Source: Clostridiales bacterium
GTDB lineage: Bacteria; Bacillota; Clostridia; Christensenellales; Borkfalkiaceae
DNA: 37,341 nt
Direction: 5' to 3'
NCBI GenBank assembly: GCA_015069425.1
Contig: SVIP01000008.1
Location: 1 to 37,341, forward strand
Within the stretch, counting starts at the first letter, position 1; every line of letters starts with the position of its first letter. Below, piece by piece: positions 32,955 to 37,341 of this stretch. The notes beneath the pieces are model-generated. The model was given only the letters and a program-made list of their open reading frames with translations, made no database searches and had not been told where the DNA came from. The position numbers were made by a program, and so were the translations under genes.

Positions 32955-33707
32955 TTATTTATATTTTTTAATCGTTTCTTCGTTTAATAGGCTTGCTGAA
33001 TCTACATCACAATAAATGGTACAATCTGCGTGTTTTTTTAACAACGTTGCAGGCACTTCTGGCGTTAATTCTTCGGTTAGCGTTTTATATATTGCATCAG
33101 CTTTTACCGCGTAAGGCACAGCACAAATAATTGTTTTGCACTTCATTATTTGTAAACAAGTCATACTAATTGCTTGTTTATAGGTTTCTTCAACGTTCTT
33201 AAACCATCCTTCACCGATTTGCTGTTGCAAACAACGTTCAGCAAGCGTAACAACTTTATAAGCGTTGGTATCATTAAAATCTGCAGGTGGGTCGTTAAAT
33301 GCTATATGCGCATTCTCACCTATTCCTATTAGTCCAACGTCTACGGGATATTCTTCTAAAATTTTAGTGAGTTCTGCTATCGTCTGTTGTGGGTCTTTTT
33401 GTCCGTCAATAAGATAGGCATTTTTAAGATTTACTTTACTCACAAACCTATCGATTAAATATCTCTTAAAACTTGCGGGATGTTCTTCACTAATCCCAAC
33501 GTACTCGTCAAGGTGAAACATTTCAACCTTACTCCAATCAACAGGCTGTTTTATAAACTCTTCAAAAAAAGTAAATTGTGATGCGCCTGTGGAAAGCAAC
33601 ACTCTTGCTCTACCATTTTTTTCAATAGCTTCGTTCAATTTTTCACACGCGTGAATCGCTGATTTTTTACCAAGTTCATACTTGTCCTTACTAATAATTA
33701 ATTTCAT
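32955..33707 (-). CDS. nagB: Glucosamine-6-phosphate deaminase-like sugar isomerase
   Basis: I choose ATG 33707 (250 residues) with AAGGAGTG 7 bases upstream. A GTG in frame at 33716 overlaps the RBS. The NagB fold is clear: LSTGASQFTF phosphate loop, MFHLDEYVG with catalytic-type Asp, GIGENAHIAFNDP, and a KTIICAVPYAVKADA helix region. The enzyme converts glucosamine-6-phosphate (or a related amino-sugar phosphate) to fructose-6-phosphate and ammonia. The usual GHI loop reads GENAHIAFND, with Ala in place of Gly, and the length of 250 matches the family. It has a near-consensus promoter in repeat copy B. It is not obviously part of the pectin route. A paralogue acting on another amino sugar is possible. 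Confidence 0.85.
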   Translation of the reverse strand: MKLIISKDKYELGKKSAIHACEKLNEAIEKNGRARVLLSTGASQFTFFEEFIKQPVDWSKVEMFHLDEYVGISEEHPASFKRYLIDRFVSKVNLKNAYLIDGQKDPQQTIAELTKILEEYPVDVGLIGIGENAHIAFNDPPADFNDTNAYKVVTLAERCLQQQIGEGWFKNVEETYKQAISMTCLQIMKCKTIICAVPYAVKADAIYKTLTEELTPEVPATLLKKHADCTIYCDVDSASLLNEETIKKYK

Positions 33708-33737
33708 TTTTAGCACTCCTTATAAGTTTATACGTTC

Positions 33738-33833
33738 ATTATCATACTATTAATTTGCTTTGTCAATATATTTATTTAATCTTGTTTTTTATATTTGATT
33801 TTTATTACTTTTTGTTTTATATTTTTGAATTTA
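33738..33833 (-). repeat. Direct repeat copy B with sigma-A promoter driving the NagB-like gene
   Basis: On the minus strand TTGACA (33761-33766), 17 bases, GATAAT (33738-33743), 31 bases before the ATG at 33707. An A-rich 70-bp upstream part could act as an UP element. The whole stretch is a diverged direct repeat of 31126-31223. Confidence 0.8.
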
Positions 33834-33912
33834 TTTTGATTGAAATATTTAAATAAAATCGTTTATTAAATAAATATTGAAACGATTCTTTATACCCTAT
33901 TTGAATATAAAC

Positions 33913-33956
33913 ACAAAAAGAAAAACACGCATCTTTGATGGATTCTTTCTTTTTGT
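33913..33956. repeat. Inverted repeat, terminator-like
   Basis: ACAAAAAGAAA and TTTCTTTTTGT form an 11-bp stem with a 22-base loop. The T-rich arm could act as a terminator in either direction. Just left of it AATCGTTT and AAACGATT (33858-33889) form an 8-bp inverted repeat that may be an operator or chance. Confidence 0.4.
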
Positions 33957-34500
33957 ATGTATAGGTCTAAATCTCGTTTTTAGGGGATGTATGTAGAACT
34001 AAAACTATTTTTTATTTATTATAATGAGGAAGTTCCTTCTGCGCGCATTAACTTTTAAGATACCGTTACGCAATAGCAAATTCACGCAACAGCTGCCGTT
34101 CTATGGTACTTTCGCAACCATCTTCCCTAATTTATGACGACCAAAGGTTCAGTAATTTTATAAGCGTATCAAACTTCCAAACAACGCTAACTGTGTTAAA
34201 CTTTAAGGGTGAACCCAACAATTTCCGATATAAACAGGTAGTTATCCCGACACCGATATTAGCATCTCGGCTATCCTTTTTAAGAAATTGCTATAATTTT
34301 AGTAAAGGTCTATAAGTAAAACACTTATAGACCTTTACTAGTGGCTGCCCCTGACAGACTCGGGCGAAATAAAATGTAGCCCTACGTAGTGAAACGGAGT
34401 AGCGTCGACGACGCAATATAGAATATTGCTCGGATAGTTCATCTCCGACGGGTGACCGACGACAAAAGAAAAAGACCAACTTTTTGTTGGTCTTTCCTTT
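33957..34500. other. Structured non-coding region, candidate repeat element or RNA
   Basis: About 540 bp without a credible gene. It contains a perfect 17-bp inverted repeat (34301-34339, 5-base loop), a short palindrome GCAATAT.A.ATATTGC near 34410-34430, the 8-bp palindrome CGTCGACG, and a 10-bp terminator stem at 34472-34496. Base composition is more GC-rich and evenly mixed than the A/T runs on its left. On the minus strand, fragments of open frame ending ..LIKLLNLWSS and ..TIERQLLREFAIA occur, each closed by a stop and without a start. This could be a decayed mobile element, a dispersed genomic repeat or a structured RNA. No tmRNA, SRP or group II intron signature is recognisable. Confidence 0.4.
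34472..34496 (-). terminator. Rho-independent terminator
   Basis: AAAGACCAAC and GTTGGTCTTT form a perfect 10-bp stem with a 5-base loop. On the minus strand it is followed by TTCTTTTG. It lies at the right end of the structured region and would stop leftward transcription from the XRE/nicotinamidase cluster. Confidence 0.65.
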
Positions 34501-34540
34501 TGCTGTCTTACACTTACAAAAAAGCTGTCATCTCCCAAAC

Positions 34541-34571
34541 AAAAAACACGGTTCCGTAACCGTGCCTTTTT
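34541..34571 (-). terminator. Rho-independent terminator of the small minus-strand cluster
   Basis: CACGGTT and AACCGTG form a 7-bp stem (34547-34564) with a 4-base loop. On the minus strand six Ts follow immediately (34541-34546); on the plus strand CCTTTTTC follows, so it could work in both directions. It lies about 140 bp past the XRE gene stop. Confidence 0.7.
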
Positions 34572-34581
34572 CTTATTTGGG

Positions 34582-34670
34582 AAGTTCGCCAAAGAATTTT
34601 TGCATTTTTGGCGAACTTGGCGTTCTTCTTTTTCAAGTTCGCCAAGTTGTTTTCCTTGTTGGCGTTCTTC
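34582..34670. repeat. Nested direct and inverted repeats around AAGTTCGCCAA
   Basis: AAGTTCGCCAAA at 34582-34593 is inverted at 34607-34618 and repeated directly at 34635-34645. The inverted copy can pair with either neighbour, giving two exclusive stems. TTGGCGTTCTTC also occurs twice (34617-34628, 34659-34670). It lies in the 3' region of the XRE gene transcript. Confidence 0.6.
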
Positions 34671-34700
34671 CTATATATTATATAAATTGTATAGAGAAGT

Positions 34701-34910
34701 CTACTCCGAGATTTTATCTACTGTCATTACATCGCTTACGTTACAATCTAAAATTTCGCAAATCTTTATAATGACATTCATCGAAACAACTTCATTCTTT
34801 CCCATTTTTGCAAGCGTTGATGTTGACATCTCAGCCTTAACTCTTAGTTCAGTTTTAGTCATTCCTTTTTCAATTAAAAGTTTCCATAGGTTGTTATAGT
34901 TTGGCTTCAT
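34701..34910 (-). CDS. Small XRE/Cro-type helix-turn-helix regulator
   Basis: I choose ATG 34910 (69 residues); the longer frame starts at a TTG (34919). The short protein is one HTH domain: LWKLLIEKGMTKTEL, a turn, AEMSTSTLAKMGKNE as the recognition part, and VIIKICEILDCNVSDVM. That is the typical 65-70-residue Cro/CI-like repressor seen in clostridial mobile elements. It overlaps the end of the nicotinamidase-like gene by 17 bases and has no RBS of its own, so translation is probably coupled. It may regulate its own cluster; its target is unknown. Confidence 0.85.
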   Translation of the reverse strand: MKPNYNNLWKLLIEKGMTKTELRVKAEMSTSTLAKMGKNEVVSMNVIIKICEILDCNVSDVMTVDKISE

Positions 34911-35427
34911 AATAACCAACGTTTAAAATATCAATTTGTACTGCTCTCATAGCATCAAGTGCAGTATTATGGCTTTCAACACTTACACCTGCACAACACT
35001 TGGCATCAACCAAAAGTCTAACTTCGGGGAACGTAGCTTTGAGAATCATTGCATTTGATATTACACAAATATCCGTACAAAGCCCACACAACTCAATTTC
35101 TTCTATTTCTTTTCCAAAGTCTTTAATGATATTCGGCAAATCCACACTACCAAATGTAATCTTGTCTATTACTGTTTCAACGTAGGGTTTTAACTCATCA
35201 CAAATTTCCCACCCTGCTGTATCTTTTACACAATGTTCAATGGGCAATTTTCTTCCCTCTTGCGATTTCATATAATCAGCAAAATGCGTATCTCTCGTAA
35301 ATATTACTTTGCCATCATAATTCTTTACTTTCTCTACAACGTTAGGAACTATCGCTTCTGCAAGTTTACTGCCGAGACTTCCTGTAATAAAATCATTTTG
35401 CATATCCACAACTATTAAAAATTTCAT
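34894..35427 (-). CDS. Isochorismatase-family cysteine hydrolase, nicotinamidase-like
   Basis: The 177 residues carry the catalytic triad of the family: Asp8 in VVDMQNDF, Lys89 in DKITFGS and Cys121 in LCTDICV. Zinc-type ligands are Asp46/His48 (TRDTHF) and His65 (PIEHC). This set fits nicotinamidases, which hydrolyse nicotinamide to nicotinate in NAD salvage, and fits less well for isochorismatases lacking the metal site. ATG at 35427 follows AAGGAGTTTTGT. It is 10 bp downstream of the YolD-like gene and overlaps the XRE gene, so all three form one transcript. Confidence 0.88.
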   Translation of the reverse strand: MKFLIVVDMQNDFITGSLGSKLAEAIVPNVVEKVKNYDGKVIFTRDTHFADYMKSQEGRKLPIEHCVKDTAGWEICDELKPYVETVIDKITFGSVDLPNIIKDFGKEIEEIELCGLCTDICVISNAMILKATFPEVRLLVDAKCCAGVSVESHNTALDAMRAVQIDILNVGYYEAKL

Positions 35428-35437
35428 ACAAAACTCC

Positions 35438-35872
35438 TTAATAATCTATCCCACTAAAAATCTTACCGTCTATTCCAAATATCATATCTATCGGAATAAG
35501 GTCTCCCGTAGTCATTTGTATTTGACGTTCATAAGTCTTAATTTTCTTTACCACACCTGTAATTGTAATGTACGCTCCACCTTGTTTCTTTTCATCGGGG
35601 TTGAAGAACGTAATCGTTATTTCAGGTTGATTTTCTAACTGCTCCATAAGGAACAATAATTTCTCGTTCATTATGGCTTTCATTTCTTCCGACGGTTCAC
35701 TATATTCGTCAGTCAAACGTGCCGTTTCCTTAATAGAATCAGCGTGTCCCGTTAAAGCGGCAAATGGAGAGAATTGCGCAGCACGGTCATAATTCGACAT
35801 TTTTGGACGTGTATCAGACTGATGATGCGGTAAATCAATTATATCTGCGTACTTGTTTCTTGCATCTTCCAC
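35438..35872 (-). CDS. YolD-like protein
   Basis: The 144 residues contain the YolD signature RPKMSNYDRAAQFSPFAALTGH near residues 22-43, followed by an acidic helix and a beta-rich C-terminus (GGAYITITGVVKKI). Such proteins usually accompany Y-family DNA polymerases (UvrX/UmuC-like) on mobile elements. No polymerase is seen here, so the gene appears separated from its usual partner. The start is GTG at 35872 with AGGAG 8 bases upstream, and no ATG gives a complete N-terminus. It lies 39 bp downstream of the P-loop gene. Precise function is unknown. Confidence 0.85.
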   Translation of the reverse strand: MEDARNKYADIIDLPHHQSDTRPKMSNYDRAAQFSPFAALTGHADSIKETARLTDEYSEPSEEMKAIMNEKLLFLMEQLENQPEITITFFNPDEKKQGGAYITITGVVKKIKTYERQIQMTTGDLIPIDMIFGIDGKIFSGIDY

Positions 35873-35911
35873 TCTATTTCTCCTCTTAACCTCTCAATAA
35901 ATTGGAATTTA

Positions 35912-36427
35912 TCACTCTAAATCAATGTCAATTACGTATTGGTCGTCAATCAGAATATAATTTACATTATACTTTTGCGCAAGTGACAACACCTTTGCAT
36001 TATCCGCCAAAACATTTTCCAACGTACACCATTCATCATCCAAACGGTTCTCAATGACGTTTGCATATTTCTTTATATCGACAAAGTGGTTTCTGATATA
36101 TTCTTCACTCATTATAAGGCAGTAATATTTAATATCTTTGAGATATTCGTTTTCAAAATCTTTCTGCCAATCGAAAGGAATATAGCAACCTTCAACAATT
36201 AAGTTCTGCTTGTTCTCAATAGCCGTCTTTATCATCTCACGAACAATCGTCCATAAATATTCGGTCAATTCATTATCATCTATAGGGGTAAGTTCTGTAT
36301 TGCCGCTACGAATTAAGCCCATTTTCAGATGGTCTATTGACAGGTATGGATATTTATATTTTTCGAGCAATTTTTGGGCAAGTGCAGTTTTGCCTGTATG
36401 CGATGCACCTGTAATTAAAATAATCAT
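35912..36427 (-). CDS. Small P-loop kinase-like ATPase
   Basis: The 171 residues open with a Walker A motif GASHTGKT at 7-14, then a short helix and a DHLKMG switch at 33-38. A Walker B-like strand NLIVEGCYIP lies at about 74-83, with a lid-like region beyond residue 100. It resembles small nucleoside/metabolite kinases and zeta-toxin-like P-loop proteins. The substrate is not identifiable, and I see no antitoxin partner. ATG at 36427 follows AGGTGAG. It heads the minus-strand cluster with the YolD-like and nicotinamidase-like genes. Confidence 0.75.
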   Translation of the reverse strand: MIILITGASHTGKTALAQKLLEKYKYPYLSIDHLKMGLIRSGNTELTPIDDNELTEYLWTIVREMIKTAIENKQNLIVEGCYIPFDWQKDFENEYLKDIKYYCLIMSEEYIRNHFVDIKKYANVIENRLDDEWCTLENVLADNAKVLSLAQKYNVNYILIDDQYVIDIDLE

Positions 36428-36441
36428 TATCTCACCTATAA

Positions 36442-36519
36442 ATTCTTATTTATCTAGGCGCACTTCCAAGTCCAATAGAAATAAAAAATGAATTAGACAA
36501 CTTACTGTCTGCTATGTAA
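36442..36519 (+). pseudogene. Possible 3' remnant of a truncated gene
   Basis: An open stretch of 26 codons closed by TAA at 36517-36519 ends LGALPSPIEIKNELDNLLSAM, which reads like an amphipathic protein tail. It has no start codon or RBS and a stop lies directly upstream (36439-36441). It sits 18 bp before the next gene, so it may be the end of a gene cut by recombination at the edge of the mobile element. Chance is not excluded. Confidence 0.3.
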
Positions 36520-36537
36520 CATAAAAGGAGAAATAAA

Positions 36538-37269
36538 ATGGAAATCACAACGGAAAATGCTCATCTTCAAGGCGAATCAATTTCAAAAAAAGAACAAGAG
36601 TTAATCACGCAACTCGTAAATATACGGAAAGAACAAAATCAAGAATTACCCTTTGAAAATCTTGACGGTTATGAAGTTCCTCCACGTACACAGTTCTCAA
36701 TGCTAAAAAAACCTGCATTGACGTTCAAATTATCTAAAATGGAATTTAACTGCGCTGCTGTTCGTCTGTTCAAGGGAATTACTCAAATTCTTCCTGTCGT
36801 TAATAGAGCAAAAAAGCGTTTAGCGGCTATACCCTGTCAAGAAGAAGAGAGCGCTTCCGTTGAATGGTCAAGATTAAAAAAGGATGTGTACGTTTCTAAA
36901 ACGATAACGTCCGTTGACTTTGTAGAGCGTATATTTGAACTTATGGGTTGGGATAGAACTTGTCGTTATAAAATACTTGGTAGACTTGCTCAGACCGAAC
37001 GTGGGCTTATTTTAGTCTTTGATTTCACGGAAGCAATTATGTTTGCTCCGAAACCCGTCGAATATATAGATAAGGTTACGGGATTAACGAAAAAACGTCA
37101 GGTTAAATACTATCCTGACGAATACAAATACAAAATTGGTAAATCTTATAATGATTATGTGGCTTTCCATCAACAAAGTCTCTTTGAAAATCTTGAAGAA
37201 TATACTGATACCACAGTTGCTGCTACACCAACTGCACCACTATTAGATAAGGGGGAAAATAATGAGTAG
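36538..37269 (+). CDS. Conserved protein of clostridial integrative elements, function unknown
   Basis: The 243 residues contain ELPFENLDGYEVPPRTQFSM, a KLSKMEFNCAAVRLF stretch, VEWSRLKKDVYVSKTI, ELMGWDRTCRYKILGR and FDFTEAIMF. I recognise the pattern from proteins found in conjugative or integrative elements of gut Clostridia, which databases sometimes label integrase. No tyrosine- or serine-recombinase catalytic residues are visible, so I do not adopt that name. The ATG at 36538 has AAGGAG 8 bases upstream. It overlaps the next gene (ATG inside its last codons), indicating an operon that continues past the window. Confidence 0.75.
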   Translation: MEITTENAHLQGESISKKEQELITQLVNIRKEQNQELPFENLDGYEVPPRTQFSMLKKPALTFKLSKMEFNCAAVRLFKGITQILPVVNRAKKRLAAIPCQEEESASVEWSRLKKDVYVSKTITSVDFVERIFELMGWDRTCRYKILGRLAQTERGLILVFDFTEAIMFAPKPVEYIDKVTGLTKKRQVKYYPDEYKYKIGKSYNDYVAFHQQSLFENLEEYTDTTVAATPTAPLLDKGENNE

Positions 37270-37341
37270 ACCTGCATATTCAAGTAAAGCTAATGAACTA
37301 TCGCCATACATACTTATTCAACCGTATAGATGTTCATTAAC
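37262..37341 (+). CDS. Start of a further mobile-element gene, cut by window edge
   Basis: ATG at 37262 overlaps the preceding gene by 8 bases and has AAGGGGG as RBS inside it. Only 26 codons are visible: MSRPAYSSKANELSPYILIQ and then a few more. The frame runs open to the last base. The translational coupling supports it as a real gene. Product unknown. Confidence 0.65.
   Translation, partial: MSRPAYSSKANELSPYILIQPYRCSL

Noticed and set aside
34020-34340. RNase P, tmRNA or group II intron RNA in the spacer
   Set aside because: GAGGAAGTTCC near 34025 recalls the RNase P P4 region, but the conserved ACAGAA partner and the core helices are not found. No tmRNA tag frame and no intron domain V are visible.
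34338-34592. Minus-strand ORF of 84 codons through the structured region
   Set aside because: It crosses two terminator stems, lacks a RBS and has no domain-like composition. It looks like chance coding over palindromic DNA.
34582-34670. CRISPR-like array
   Set aside because: The repeats are 11-12 bases, alternate in orientation and are not evenly spaced; there are no cas genes.
34484-34899. Overlapping plus-strand ORFs opposite the XRE gene
   Set aside because: They are low-complexity Phe/Leu/Ser-rich frames opposite a clear HTH gene and across repeats, without a RBS.
36210-36491. Plus-strand ORF of 93 codons opposite the P-loop gene
   Set aside because: It is antisense to the Walker A-containing gene, without a RBS or family resemblance.

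Overview
The window is AT-rich DNA from a low-GC Gram-positive bacterium, most like an uncultured gut Clostridia-type Firmicute. The reasons are AGGAGG-type ribosome binding sites before nearly every gene, lipobox (Cys) signal peptides, solute-binding-protein ABC import, and no outer-membrane (SusC/D) proteins. The family-level placement is inference. I see no rRNA, tRNA or CRISPR array.

From about 3.6 to 31.1 kb lies a large carbohydrate-utilisation locus, almost entirely on the minus strand. Reading leftward from 30.2 kb it encodes a cytoplasmic GH28 polygalacturonase-type hydrolase, an unrecognised 649-residue TIM-barrel-like protein, an ABC importer (solute-binding lipoprotein plus two permeases, no ATPase), and an export block. 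The export block has an Ig-like protein, a DUF4838 lipoprotein, a Big_2/beta-helix lipoprotein, a 48-residue peptide missed by a 60-residue cutoff, a large beta-helix protein and a BspA-type leucine-rich-repeat lipoprotein. A CE4-type deacetylase follows. One SGNH esterase sits on the plus strand (9.2 kb) with its own promoter and terminator. A second minus-strand group follows: a ceramidase-like hydrolase, a DUF4832 protein, a paralogous SGNH esterase and a GH4 enzyme. The GH4 enzyme carries the CHEV motif of LplD-type alpha-galacturonidases. An AraC regulator is divergent from the GH28 end. Together GH28, GH4-CHEV and an LplABC-like importer point to pectin (oligogalacturonide or rhamnogalacturonan) import and intracellular breakdown. 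Every recognised enzyme lacks a signal peptide, while the exported proteins have no recognised catalytic domain.

Left of the locus (1 to 3.5 kb) are an MFS carrier, a degenerate ORF, an aldose 1-epimerase with an eroded start, and an AEC transporter cut by the window edge. Right of it (31.1 to 33.8 kb) a serine hydrolase and a NagB-type deaminase are bracketed by two copies of a ~97-bp promoter-bearing direct repeat.

From 33.7 to 34.7 kb is about 1 kb of non-coding, strongly hairpinned DNA. After it come a small minus-strand cluster (P-loop kinase-like protein, YolD-like protein, nicotinamidase-like hydrolase, XRE regulator) and then a plus-strand pair typical of clostridial integrative elements that runs off the right edge.

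The most novel parts are the export block (a repeated, apparently unnamed beta-helix module and the small peptide), the repeat-flanked two-gene cassette, and the structured 1-kb spacer.
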